This document shows, piece by piece, positions 25,531-34,537 of a stretch of DNA of 64,000 nucleotides (position 1 is the stretch's first letter; every line of letters starts with the position of its first letter). Both the position numbers and the translations under genes were made by a program. The stretch is from Desulfosporosinus fructosivorans. GTDB lineage: Bacteria; Bacillota; Desulfitobacteriia; Desulfitobacteriales; Desulfitobacteriaceae. The stretch is from positions 147,062 through 211,061 of the forward strand of contig NZ_SPQQ01000008.1 in NCBI RefSeq assembly GCF_004766045.1, written 5' to 3'. The notes beneath the pieces were generated by a model, which had not been told where the DNA came from, did no database searches, and was given only the letters and a program-made list of their open reading frames with translations.

Positions 25531-25651
25531 CTAGGATTCCTTCTTTCTAATCAGCCTAACAGTATAAGCTTACAATATTATTGTACCACAGTGGGACAAT
25601 AGTACCATTTTTTGTGGACATACTTATGCTTGGGATGCATTTGGCCACTTA

Positions 25652-25680
25652 AAAAGTGACCGACATTGTCGGTCACTTTT
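25652..25680 (-). terminator. Terminator of the D-lactate dehydrogenase gene
   Basis: 13-bp perfect arms (25652-25664 with 25668-25680), 3-nt loop, and on the minus strand a run of five T at the end of the second arm. Confidence 0.85.
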
Positions 25681-25730
25681 CCTACCGCGGTATTTAAAGT
25701 GTAAGATCCTCCTTTCTGATGGTTTTAATC

Positions 25731-28616
25731 TCACACTCTCGGTTTTGTGCATTTATCCACCAAGTATACAATGGACTGATAGCTAATTCCGCTATGAAGA
25801 GAAAGTCCGATTTCACACGTACGACTGTTTGAGTACCCTGCGTGACAGTCTTTTGGGAGAGACTCTTTGAGCGTAGCTAAAGCCGAACTATTTAATTCAG
25901 GAACTGTAAATCCACGGTCTCCAGCAAAGCCGCAACATTGGATATCCTTCGGCATTATAACAGTTTCCGCACACGCGTGAGCTACATTGTAAAACTTATT
26001 TTTTAAGTTCATTTTAATTGAACTACAGGTAACGTGAACGGCGACCGTTTCAGGCAGCTGGGTGAATGTGAGACGATCTAGTAAAAAGTCGTGAATAAAT
26101 TCGACGGGTTCATAAAGCTTGAGAGAATGCATAACCCGTTTCATTCGATATAAACAGGGGCTTGTATCGCACAAAATTGGGTACTTGCCTCCTTCACTGG
26201 CTGCGAACAGAACCTTTTCTAGCTCAGCGCTTTTTTTATCGGCTGTCTCGAAAAAGCCTTTGCTTTCCCAAGGCATACCACAACAAAGTCCATTCATAGT
26301 TGGAGGTATGATCACTTCATAACCTGCCTTGGCCAAAACCGAAAGCAGAGCATCACTTACAGCTCTCTGATCCAGATCATTTTTGGCTGCCCCCATTGAA
26401 CGGGTAATACAGCTTGGAAAATAAACTACTTTTAAAGGAGTTGAATCTTTCGCAGGAGTTGCCGTTATAACTTTCTGTGGCAATTGCTTGAGAGCTGGAA
26501 CTTTTCCGCTTTTTGGCATCCATGGGTTCCAGAGCGGGATAGCATCTCTGGAGATTTTTCTGGCCCCAAGTGTGAGTCGTTCCATCATAGGCGTGCCTAC
26601 TACAGCGTGTACTCCATTGACCGCTCCTAATCCAAAACGCAGAAACCCCGTCACTCCGGTCATATGATTCGCGATACTTTCAGCAATCCAACGGGTAGTC
26701 GATGTAACCGATTCGGACCGCAAGAATTTAACATAATCTCCTGTGTTTAATCCCAAAGGACAGGTGGTAGCGCATAATCCATCGACAGCACACGTTTGGT
26801 TACCGGGATATTCAAAGTCTTTTTCTAGACGGGATAGACGTTCTGGATCTTCCTTCGTGCGACGTAATTCTCGAATCTCCCGTTGAACCACAATTCGTTG
26901 TCGTGGAGTCAACGTGAGGTTTTTGGAGGTGCAAATAGCTTGGCAGAAACCACAGTTCGTACAGGTATCAATTAGTTGATGAGCTTGAGGCATATTCTTT
27001 AAGTTTTCTAGATAAACATGAGGGTTGTCGTTGATGATGACGCCTGGATTCAAGAGGTTTTCTGGATCGAACGTGGCCTTAAGTCGTTTCATCAAAACAT
27101 AGGCTTTTTTACCCCATTCCATTTCAACGAAGGGCGCCATATTGCGGCCTGTTCCATGCTCTGCTTTTAAGGACCCACCAAAGCGTGTCACGACCAGCTC
27201 GGTTACATCCAGCGTTAACCGTTCGTAACGCTGTAAATTCTCCGGACGGCTAAAGTCTTGGGTGAAAATAAAATGAAGATTCCCATCTAGGGCATGACCG
27301 TAAATGATGGCGTCAGGATAGGAATATTTATCCAAAAGTTCTCTGAGCGCTATTGTCGCTTCAGCTAAATGTTCTTTAGGAAAGGCAACATCTTCGATAA
27401 CAACCCCAGTTCCCAAGACCCGTATTGCTCCTACGGCAGGGAAAATTCCTTTGCGAATGTTCCAAAGGTTCTCGTACTCTGCCTTTACCGAGGTAAAACT
27501 TAAGGGAAGTATGGTAGGGATATCTTTAAGAAGCTCTTCCACCTGTTTAATTTTTTGTGCTAGAGATTCGGGATCCACACCCCGAACCTCGACAAGCAGA
27601 GCAGTGGCGGTGGGGGAGAGAGTTCTTAAATACTCAGGCATCCCGGGTTTTTCTTCCATTGTTTTCAACGAGATTCTATCCATTAATTCAGCAGCAGAGA
27701 CAGTTTCCCTATCAAGGTGCTGAACGGCTAAGCAAGCTTGTTCCATATCTGGATAGAGAATCAATGCTGAAGCCTTATAGGCGTGCTCGATCACGGTATG
27801 ATACGTAATCTCTGAGATAAAGCCCAAAGTTCCCTCTGATCCGATCATAAGGTGTTTTATAATGTTAATGGGGTCTTCAAAATCCACAAAGGCATTGACA
27901 CCATATCCTGTCGTATTCTTGATTTTATATTTATGACGTATCATCGCAGTCAGTTCTGAATCAGCGACAATCTCATCTCTGATGTCCTTTATCTCCTGAA
28001 CTAACGCTGCATGATTTTTGAGGAAATTCACACAAGATGTGGGGTTCCCTGTATCCAGCAACGTACCATCACCAAAGATGATTTTCATCTCAGCAACAGT
28101 TTGGTAACTGTTATCGGCGGTTCCGCAACACATACCACTCGCATTGTTAGCGGCAATCCCCCCAATCATAGCGTGATCGATGGATGCTGGGTCTGGTCCA
28201 ATTTTGCGAGCATACTCCGTTAAAAATCGATTTGCTTCAGCCCCAATAATTCCTGGTTCTAAGGCAATCTTTTCTCCGTTCTCCAGAACCGAATGACCTC
28301 GCCAAGCTCCCTGTAATACCACAAGGACAGAGTCCGTCACGGCTTGTCCGGAAAGACTTGTCCCAGCAGTCCGAAAGGTTACAGGAATTTTGTACTCTTG
28401 AGAAGTTTTTAAAACTTGAGTTATCTCGTCAGGGGTGCGAGCCTTTAGGACAATTTTTGGAATCATGCGATAAAAGCTGGCATCAATTCCATAGGCTAAG
28501 GTGTGCAAAGGGTCACAAAAGAGACGGTTACTCGGGATAATGTGAGCTACTCGATCCCAAAAGGCTTGAAACGATTTTGGTAGCTTGGCAAGGTCTTGGT
28601 TAAGATCTTGGCTCAT
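25731..28616 (-). CDS. FAD-linked oxidase with Fe-S and CCG domains (D-lactate dehydrogenase-like)
   Basis: 961 residues combining GlcD-like and GlcF-like parts. N-terminal FAD-binding_4 domain (about 30-255; R-T-A-G-T-S-L-S-G-Q, I-G-G-I-A-A-N-N-A-S-G), FAD-oxidase C domain (to about 530), two ferredoxin-type motifs (C-T-N-C-G-F-C-Q-A-I-C and C-A-V-D-G-L-C-A-T-T-C-P), and CCG cysteine-rich motifs (C-C-G-M-P-W and C-C-G-F-A-G-D). This is the layout of the large D-lactate dehydrogenases (Dld-II/DLD type) of sulfate reducers, which oxidise D-lactate to pyruvate with electrons to a membrane acceptor; another 2-hydroxyacid is possible. ATG 28616 is behind gggag. Monocistronic. The window's lutABC (51-53.9 kb) would handle L-lactate. 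Confidence 0.92.
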   Translation of the reverse strand: MSQDLNQDLAKLPKSFQAFWDRVAHIIPSNRLFCDPLHTLAYGIDASFYRMIPKIVLKARTPDEITQVLKTSQEYKIPVTFRTAGTSLSGQAVTDSVLVVLQGAWRGHSVLENGEKIALEPGIIGAEANRFLTEYARKIGPDPASIDHAMIGGIAANNASGMCCGTADNSYQTVAEMKIIFGDGTLLDTGNPTSCVNFLKNHAALVQEIKDIRDEIVADSELTAMIRHKYKIKNTTGYGVNAFVDFEDPINIIKHLMIGSEGTLGFISEITYHTVIEHAYKASALILYPDMEQACLAVQHLDRETVSAAELMDRISLKTMEEKPGMPEYLRTLSPTATALLVEVRGVDPESLAQKIKQVEELLKDIPTILPLSFTSVKAEYENLWNIRKGIFPAVGAIRVLGTGVVIEDVAFPKEHLAEATIALRELLDKYSYPDAIIYGHALDGNLHFIFTQDFSRPENLQRYERLTLDVTELVVTRFGGSLKAEHGTGRNMAPFVEMEWGKKAYVLMKRLKATFDPENLLNPGVIINDNPHVYLENLKNMPQAHQLIDTCTNCGFCQAICTSKNLTLTPRQRIVVQREIRELRRTKEDPERLSRLEKDFEYPGNQTCAVDGLCATTCPLGLNTGDYVKFLRSESVTSTTRWIAESIANHMTGVTGFLRFGLGAVNGVHAVVGTPMMERLTLGARKISRDAIPLWNPWMPKSGKVPALKQLPQKVITATPAKDSTPLKVVYFPSCITRSMGAAKNDLDQRAVSDALLSVLAKAGYEVIIPPTMNGLCCGMPWESKGFFETADKKSAELEKVLFAASEGGKYPILCDTSPCLYRMKRVMHSLKLYEPVEFIHDFLLDRLTFTQLPETVAVHVTCSSIKMNLKNKFYNVAHACAETVIMPKDIQCCGFAGDRGFTVPELNSSALATLKESLPKDCHAGYSNSRTCEIGLSLHSGISYQSIVYLVDKCTKPRV

Positions 28617-28878
28617 CAAAAAACTCCCTTTCTATGTGGAAAATTGTTATGGAAATCATTAAATCCTTTAATTTAAAGCAATTCCCTTTTTCAAGTCGAT
28701 ATCTTATACTATACATTTTATACTATATTCAATAAATTGTCTGTAAAAACTTCAAATTATCCTTGTAACAAGGACAAGAGGGTAGGAGGATGTCTTGTTT
28801 AAGGATGATATAGGTGGTATCCTTTTATGAAGTATCTAAAACTGCACATTATGAAGGAAGCCTGAAAGAGGGAAAAGT

Positions 28879-29241
28879 ATGAGCAAGAAGCTAAAAGTTG
28901 CTTTATCAATATTAATAATAACCATATTAGTCATCGCCACTGTAAAGCAGTCAATAAGGCTGCATAACAGTATAAATAGAGTTCAATTTCCGACGCAACA
29001 AAGCAGACAACTCAGCAAATCCGGAATTTATAACTGGATGACGGTGGGGGAATTGACTGAAAAATTTGGGACAAAGGAAGAAAAGGTGTTTGAACTCTTG
29101 GGGATTACCCCACAACCTGAGGATTACAATCTAAGCATTCTCGCGCTTAGAAAAAAATACAACATAACCTCTGAGGAAATGTTAAAAGGCTTGAAGAACG
29201 TTATTAATCATTCTAGCCAGAATGGTGGCAAGCATGATTGA
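28879..29241 (+). CDS. Membrane-anchored small protein, unknown
   Basis: 120 residues. An N-terminal hydrophobic anchor (about 6-24; V-A-L-S-I-L-I-I-T-I-L-V-I-A-T-V) is followed by a basic linker and two short related helical repeats, M-T-V-G-E-L-T-E-K-F-G-T-K-E-E-K-V-F-E-L-L-G-I and then L-S-I-L-A-L-R-K-K-Y-N-I-T-S-E-E-M. Such T-(I/V)-G-E-x-x-x-K-(Y/F)-x repeats occur as C-terminal parts of several clostridial membrane oxidoreductase and DUF4405-type proteins (recalled, not checked). Its stop overlaps the start of the DedA gene, so the two are translationally coupled and probably work together. Start ATG 28879 has gagggaa upstream. Confidence 0.65.
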   Translation: MSKKLKVALSILIITILVIATVKQSIRLHNSINRVQFPTQQSRQLSKSGIYNWMTVGELTEKFGTKEEKVFELLGITPQPEDYNLSILALRKKYNITSEEMLKGLKNVINHSSQNGGKHD

Positions 29242-29845
29242 TATGCTTGCTTTAACAATAGAGACTTTTAGACAATATAGTATAATCTTCTTGGCTGTGT
29301 TAATAATGCTCCAAGGAATAGGGATCCCAACAGGGCTAAGTGTTTTAATAATGGCGTCAGGAGCTTTTGCATCGGCAGGTGAATTTGACATTTTCCTGCT
29401 TTTTGGTGAGGTTTGGCTTCTAACATTACTTGGTGATAGCGTTGGCTACTGGACTTGGCGGCAATTCGGACGGTTTATCTTAAGAACCTTTCCTAGACTG
29501 CAAAAATCTTTAGATCCAAAGCTTCGAAAGACGGGCATCTTCTTTAGCAAGAACGGGAAGGTTGCAATTATAATTACAAGATTTCCACTTTCTGCGTTAG
29601 GGGCTTTAGTAAATGCAATTGCAGGAATAACAAAGTACAGATTTATCGATTTCGTCCTCACTGTAGTGATCGGCGAGTTTTTCTGGGTTGCATTTTATTT
29701 AGGGGTAGGGTACTGGTTTGGTGACGCATGGGAGACTATAAGTGATTTGATAACCCAGTTCGGAATGCTAGTTGGATTGATAATTCTTTTGCTGATGGTA
29801 CTATATTTTTCGTACAGGTTGCTTTCAAAAAAGAGATCTTCTTAA
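29234..29845 (+). CDS. DedA-family membrane protein
   Basis: 203 residues from ATG 29234, which overlaps the end of the upstream gene and has ggtgg upstream. Typical DedA features: G-I-P-T-G-L-S-V-L-I-M-A-S-G-A-F-A near residue 25, L-G-D-S-V-G-Y-W-T-W-R near residue 62, and the amphipathic R-F-P-L-S-A-L-G-A-L-V-N-A-I-A-G segment, with several membrane helices. DedA proteins act in membrane lipid homeostasis; members include undecaprenyl-phosphate and phosphatidylethanolamine flippases. It is coupled to the small anchored protein before it. Confidence 0.9.
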   Translation: MIDMLALTIETFRQYSIIFLAVLIMLQGIGIPTGLSVLIMASGAFASAGEFDIFLLFGEVWLLTLLGDSVGYWTWRQFGRFILRTFPRLQKSLDPKLRKTGIFFSKNGKVAIIITRFPLSALGALVNAIAGITKYRFIDFVLTVVIGEFFWVAFYLGVGYWFGDAWETISDLITQFGMLVGLIILLLMVLYFSYRLLSKKRSS

Positions 29846-29875
29846 CATTGTGAACTCCTTGCGGTTACAACATAA

Positions 29876-30038
29876 AGGGGGCGTAACAAAACTTGGGAAA
29901 TTTTCTGAGTGGTGGTGCGCTATCCCCCAAAAAGAGGATTATACACCTATGAAATGGTGAATAATCCTCGAAAATAACGGCAATTCTCGAACAAAAAGGG
30001 TCTGCAACAAACTGGAAAACAAGTTTAGTTACAGACCC
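29876..30038. repeat. Possible short inverted-repeat element (MITE-like)
   Basis: The left end (29876-29895) reads ggggg-cgtaacaaaacttg, and the right end read on the minus strand (30038-30020) reads gggtctgtaactaaacttg; they agree in a gtaac-(a/t)-aaacttg core. Inside are two hairpins (29934-29969 and 29998-30038). The ends recall terminal repeats of IS1182-like elements. No transposase and no convincing target duplication are visible, so this may instead be a pair of minus-strand terminators for the gene ending at 30048. Confidence 0.35.
29998..30038 (-). terminator. Terminator of the Lys/Cys-tail protein gene
   Basis: Imperfect arms of about 16 bases (29998-30013 with 30022-30038). On the minus strand the second arm is followed by five T. 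It is 10 bases after the stop at 30048. Confidence 0.7.
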
Positions 30039-30047
30039 TTTTGTATA

Positions 30048-30482
30048 TTATTTATCTAATTTTTTGCTTTTACACTTGCATTCAGAAATGTCTACTGTTT
30101 TATCTTTGCATTTGCACTTAACCTTATTTCTCTTTTTACCCTTTTTTTTCTTCTTTTTATTAACAAGTTCGTATAGCACAGTTTGAAGGTTGACAAACTG
30201 TGTCTCTAATTCTGAAATCTTTTGCTCAAGAGTTTTTACGTCTGGACAAACTTTGTCTCCTTCAATCGATGAGACATCAGGTGCGACAACAGCTGCGGCC
30301 TCAGGTACGACTTCGGGTGAGAGTTCGGGTGCCTCTTCAGGAATGACTTCAGATATGATTTCTGTTTCGACTTTAATTACAGGTACTATTGTATTTCCAC
30401 TTTCAGATACAGTTACAGGTAACGGTGCAACTTCTAAGGTTAGATCACGCTTATCTACACGAGGAACAGTTTTTCTTACCAT
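30048..30482 (-). CDS. Low-complexity protein with coiled coil and Lys/Cys-rich tail, unknown
   Basis: 144 residues from ATG 30482 with a ggagg site. Residues about 40-75 are a Glu/Pro/Val/Ala-rich, probably disordered stretch with repeated (E-V-V-P, P-E-V-V-P-E). About 80-108 is a short coiled coil (T-L-E-Q-K-I-S-E-L-E-T-Q-F-V-N-L). The tail is a run of lysines followed by C-K-C-K, then D-K-T-V-D-I-S-E and a second C-K-C-K. The paired CxC motifs could bind metal or form disulfides. No signal peptide. Such lysine/cysteine tails occur in spore-coat-like proteins, but that link is speculative. Function unknown. Confidence 0.6.
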   Translation of the reverse strand: MVRKTVPRVDKRDLTLEVAPLPVTVSESGNTIVPVIKVETEIISEVIPEEAPELSPEVVPEAAAVVAPDVSSIEGDKVCPDVKTLEQKISELETQFVNLQTVLYELVNKKKKKKGKKRNKVKCKCKDKTVDISECKCKSKKLDK

Positions 30483-30579
30483 TAATTGAACCCTCCAATA
30501 ATTGTATTTTCGATATGTATGTAAGTATAGAAAAACTTAAATTATATTTATTCTAAGTATATAGCAATTCTCAACAATA

Positions 30580-32697
30580 TCAAGAATCAATATCTTTAAC
30601 AGAGATAATAGGTACGAAGTTTGCACGAACTTCATATGGAGTGGTTTCAGATAACTTAGGAGCCAGAAAGATTTCTTGACTATTGATGGAATCCTTTCCT
30701 CTTTTATCAATTTTACTGTATGTGCCGTCTAAATTGAGAACCCTTGATTTAGAGGTATCGAGTAAGGCTAAGTCTAAGACATTCCTAACCTTTGTTCGAG
30801 CAGCAGGATCCTCGATAGGAAATAAAAGTTCAACTCTTTTGTCCAAATTACGTCTCATTAAATCGGCACTGGCCAGGAATATCAATTCCTCACCATCTCC
30901 ATAGAAATAATATATTCGGCTATGTTCGAGAAATCTCCCGACGATGCTCCTTACCGTAATATGCTCGCTTATGAAGGGTATTTTAGGCCTCAGGCAGCAT
31001 ATCCCACGAACAATTAGTTCGATAGTAACTCCGGCAGAGGAAGCATTATAAAGTGCCTTTATAATTTCTGTATCGACTAAAGAATTTAGCTTGGCAATTA
31101 TCTTAGCTTTTTTGCCTGCCTTCGCGTATTCGGTTTCCTTGTGGATTAGATCCAAAAATTTATTGCGAAGGTTCATTGGAGCTAGTGTCATTTTGTAAAG
31201 CGCTGAGGGGCTGGAACAGCCCGATAACGTATTGAAGATTGCGGAGGCATCCGCGCCAAAATAGGGGTTAGCAGTCAATAAACCTAAATCTGTATATAAT
31301 TTTGCTGTAACGTCATTATAATTCCCGGTTCCAAGATGCACGTATCTCTTAATTAAACCATCCTCGCGTCGAACGATTAATAATATTTTGCAGTGAGCTT
31401 TTAATCCAACAAGTCCATAAATCACGTGGCAGCCTGCAGTCTCCAGTTTTTTAGCCCAGGTGATATTATTTTGCTCATCAAAGCGTGCTTGTAGTTCTAA
31501 TAGAACGGTTACTTGTTTACCGTTGTCAGCAGCCTGAGCTAAGGCCTCTATAATAGGGGAGTTGCCGCTTACTCTATAAAGTGTTTGCTTAATAGCAAGA
31601 ACATTTGGATCTTCAGCAGCAGTTTTAACGAGGTTGACAATCATATCAAAGGAATCATAGGGATGATGGAGTAAAATGTCCTGTTTAGAAATTGATTGGA
31701 ATATATCGTCTTCGTCTAAAAGGGTAGGATGAATGTTTGGTTTGATGGGGTCATAACGTAGTGAGTCATAGCCTTTTAGCCCACTTAATTTCATTAAAAA
31801 GGTTAAATCAATGGGTCCACTAATTTTGTATTCTGCTTCTGCAGAAATCTCCAATTCTTCTTCTAATATCTGGAGAAGCAAGGGATTGATACCATGTTCG
31901 ATTTCTAGACGAATTGCACTACCCCACTTTCTTTGCTTTAGGGATAACTCAACTGCAGTTAGGAGATCTTCCGATTCATCTTCAGAAACATCTAAAAAAG
32001 CATCTCTAGTAATACGATAGCACCCAGTTGCAATGACTGTGTGATTATCAAATAGAGTTGACAGATTCAATTTGATAATTTCTTCTAATAAGATAAAGGA
32101 TTTATGACGTTCTGAGGAAGGAATCTCAACTAATCTATTTAATACTGAAGGAACTTGTATTGTGCCAAATAAAAGGTTTTCGGGATTAGTGATATCTCCT
32201 AATAATAATGAAATGTTGAGTGTTTTGTTTAGAATTAAGGGGAAGGGTTGATTTTTATTAACAACCATTGGGGTGAGTACCGGAAAAACGTTATTTGCAT
32301 AATAGTCCCGCAGAAAATTGAGTTGAAAATTGTTTAACTCCTTAATCTTTATAAAGTGGATATCTGCTTTTTTTAGAGATTTTTTCAAGGAACGATTGAA
32401 ACAGTTATACATATCGAAGACTTGTCTATGGGTTCTAGCTGATATTCGTTCAATTTGTTCCGTAGGTGTGAGGCCAGAAGGGTCAATTTTTACATAGTTT
32501 GCTTCGACATTACCTTGTAATGACGCTACTCGAATCATAAAAAATTCGTCCAAATTAGAACCTACAATGGACAGAAATTTTAACCGTTCAAAAAGTGGAT
32601 TATTTGTATCTTGAGCCTCTTCCAAAACGCGTTCATTAAATTCTAACCAGCTAAGTTCTCTATTCAAAAAATGCAAGGTAGAAAAAGCAGGATTCAT
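30580..32697 (-). CDS. ppk1: Polyphosphate kinase 1
   Basis: 705 residues, standard for PPK1. It starts F-L-N-R-E-L-S-W-L-E-F-N-E-R-V-L. The two phospholipase-D-like catalytic segments are present: G-L-K-A-H-C-K near residue 435 with the phosphorylated His, and F-L-E-H-S-R near residue 590 with the second His. It reversibly transfers ATP gamma-phosphate into polyphosphate. It is transcribed away from ppx at 32874, sharing a 176-base promoter region. That arrangement suggests coordinated control of polyphosphate synthesis and breakdown. Confidence 0.97.
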   Translation of the reverse strand: MNPAFSTLHFLNRELSWLEFNERVLEEAQDTNNPLFERLKFLSIVGSNLDEFFMIRVASLQGNVEANYVKIDPSGLTPTEQIERISARTHRQVFDMYNCFNRSLKKSLKKADIHFIKIKELNNFQLNFLRDYYANNVFPVLTPMVVNKNQPFPLILNKTLNISLLLGDITNPENLLFGTIQVPSVLNRLVEIPSSERHKSFILLEEIIKLNLSTLFDNHTVIATGCYRITRDAFLDVSEDESEDLLTAVELSLKQRKWGSAIRLEIEHGINPLLLQILEEELEISAEAEYKISGPIDLTFLMKLSGLKGYDSLRYDPIKPNIHPTLLDEDDIFQSISKQDILLHHPYDSFDMIVNLVKTAAEDPNVLAIKQTLYRVSGNSPIIEALAQAADNGKQVTVLLELQARFDEQNNITWAKKLETAGCHVIYGLVGLKAHCKILLIVRREDGLIKRYVHLGTGNYNDVTAKLYTDLGLLTANPYFGADASAIFNTLSGCSSPSALYKMTLAPMNLRNKFLDLIHKETEYAKAGKKAKIIAKLNSLVDTEIIKALYNASSAGVTIELIVRGICCLRPKIPFISEHITVRSIVGRFLEHSRIYYFYGDGEELIFLASADLMRRNLDKRVELLFPIEDPAARTKVRNVLDLALLDTSKSRVLNLDGTYSKIDKRGKDSINSQEIFLAPKLSETTPYEVRANFVPIISVKDIDS

Positions 32698-32873
32698 AAA
32701 TGCTCTTATCCTTTCTTATAGCCACTCAACTACATTCGCGTCTTTATCATTTATTGGCTCTTTAAGATATCATTAATGTATAAAATTTGAAACATCCTTG
32801 AAACTAAGTCGAAATACATATAATATTAGACAGATATTTAGTTTATTATATTATATCTTAGGGAGAAATAAAA

Positions 32874-34373
32874 ATGAAGAATGTTGGAGTTATAGATATT
32901 GGATCTAATTCAATAAGACTGGTCGTCATAGAAATTGGTAAGAAGAACTATTTTCGAGTCATTGATGAGGTAAAGGAAACTGTCAAATTAGGCATGGATA
33001 TGACTGCGGATGGTAGACTCGATCCTATCCGGATGGAAAAAGCTATTCAAACACTAACTAATTTCAAATCGTTATGTGAAGGTTTAGGAGAATGCAACAT
33101 TTTCCCAGTTGCAACAGAGGCTGTCCGGCGTGCGAGTAATCAACGAGAATTTCTTGAGAAGGTTAAATCAACGTTAAATATGGAAATACGGGTTTTAACG
33201 GGAGCACAAGAAGCATACTATGATTATTTCGGTGTGATTAATAGCCTTGACTTTTCCAATGGTTTAATCATGGATATTGGCGGAGCTAGTACGGAGCTTG
33301 TCTGGGTAAAGAATAAGAAAAAAAAGGAAGCCATTAGCCTTCCTTTTGGAGCTATAAATATTTCCGCTCAATTTAACCTGACGGAAAAAATGACAAGTAA
33401 TACAGAGAAAGCGTTAAATAAATATTTAATGGACCAGTTTAAAAAGGTAGCATGGCTTGAAGAGGCAAAGAATTTACCCCTTATAGGAGTAGGAGGAACC
33501 ATCCGAAATATTGGAAAGATTTCAAGGAAGACAAATAACTATCCCATAGATCGTTCTCATAATTACCAAATGGATTCTTCGGAAATACTAAAGATCTATG
33601 ATTCTATAAAATATAAAAATACTGAGCAAAGAAGAAAGGTAAAGGGCCTTTCCAAGGAAAGGTGCGATATGTTTGTAGGGGCTTTCTCAGCGGTTACAGT
33701 CTTGATGAAATATTGTAACAACCCAAAAATGATTGTAAGTGGTAGTGGCCTCAGGGAAGGGTTGATCTATGAAATCCTGCGTGGAGAACAGGTGATCAAA
33801 TATGTGCTACAGACTTCTCTCGATAATGTTATCAAAACATTACATATAGATAAGACTCATGCCCATCATGTATGGAAGTTAGCAGAGAACTTGTATACAC
33901 AGCTGAAACCTCTCCATAAGATTAATGGAAATTCATATAAAATATTGAAAACAGCTGCAATGTTAAATGATTGTGGTAAAACTATTAACTTCTATAACTA
34001 TCACAAACATAACTTTTACATGATCACGAACACCCCAATATACGGCTTATCCCATAAAGAATTGATTATGGCGGCCTATACCATGATGCTTAGTGTAAAG
34101 GAGAATTTCGATATTGATAATTCTCCCTATGTAACGTTATTAAATGAAGAAGATAAATATATAATTCAAAGGCTCGGAATTGTTTTAAGATTAGCAGAGT
34201 GTTTTGATCGAAAAAGGAATGGGAATATTACTAAGATCGAATGTAAACTTAAGGCAGATCGGTTGAGCATACATTTATTGTCGAAGGGGACAACTGAAGG
34301 GGAACGAAAAGAGGTTGAGGGGTGTGGGGCCTACTTTACAAAAGTTTTCGGTAAAACGTTGCAATTTGAGTAA
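32874..34373 (+). CDS. ppx: Ppx/GppA-family exopolyphosphatase with C-terminal HD-like domain
   Basis: 499 residues. The N-terminal actin-like ATPase fold (about 1-300) has G-V-I-D-I-G-S-N-S-I-R, M-D-I-G-G-A-S-T-E and G-V-G-G-T-I-R. The C-terminal domain (about 310-499) matches the HD part of GppA/Ppx: L-K-T-A-A-M-L-N-D-C-G-K-T-I-N-F, Y-H-K-H. The usual HD (or HE) doublet here reads N-D, so one metal ligand is missing. Exopolyphosphatase releases phosphate from polyphosphate ends; pppGpp hydrolysis is an alternative activity in this family. Start ATG 32874 has tagggag upstream. It is divergent from ppk1. Confidence 0.93.
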   Translation: MKNVGVIDIGSNSIRLVVIEIGKKNYFRVIDEVKETVKLGMDMTADGRLDPIRMEKAIQTLTNFKSLCEGLGECNIFPVATEAVRRASNQREFLEKVKSTLNMEIRVLTGAQEAYYDYFGVINSLDFSNGLIMDIGGASTELVWVKNKKKKEAISLPFGAINISAQFNLTEKMTSNTEKALNKYLMDQFKKVAWLEEAKNLPLIGVGGTIRNIGKISRKTNNYPIDRSHNYQMDSSEILKIYDSIKYKNTEQRRKVKGLSKERCDMFVGAFSAVTVLMKYCNNPKMIVSGSGLREGLIYEILRGEQVIKYVLQTSLDNVIKTLHIDKTHAHHVWKLAENLYTQLKPLHKINGNSYKILKTAAMLNDCGKTINFYNYHKHNFYMITNTPIYGLSHKELIMAAYTMMLSVKENFDIDNSPYVTLLNEEDKYIIQRLGIVLRLAECFDRKRNGNITKIECKLKADRLSIHLLSKGTTEGERKEVEGCGAYFTKVFGKTLQFE

Positions 34374-34410
34374 GGGTGATTCTATTCCATGGAAAGTGAG
34401 ATTAAGCTAC

Positions 34411-34442
34411 TAGAGGCTATGTGCCAATGGTGGCTTTTTTTT
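34411..34442 (+). terminator. Possible terminator after ppx
   Basis: A short gcca/tggc stem (34423-34434) is followed by a run of eight T. The stem is weak, so confidence is limited. Confidence 0.4.
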
Positions 34443-34537
34443 GCTCTTGTTCTATAGTAAGTAGGTTAGCGGTGGCAATGATTTGGGGAGTGACCATATG
34501 AGTTTAAATACATATTATGGTAGAAAGGAGTGGGCAA

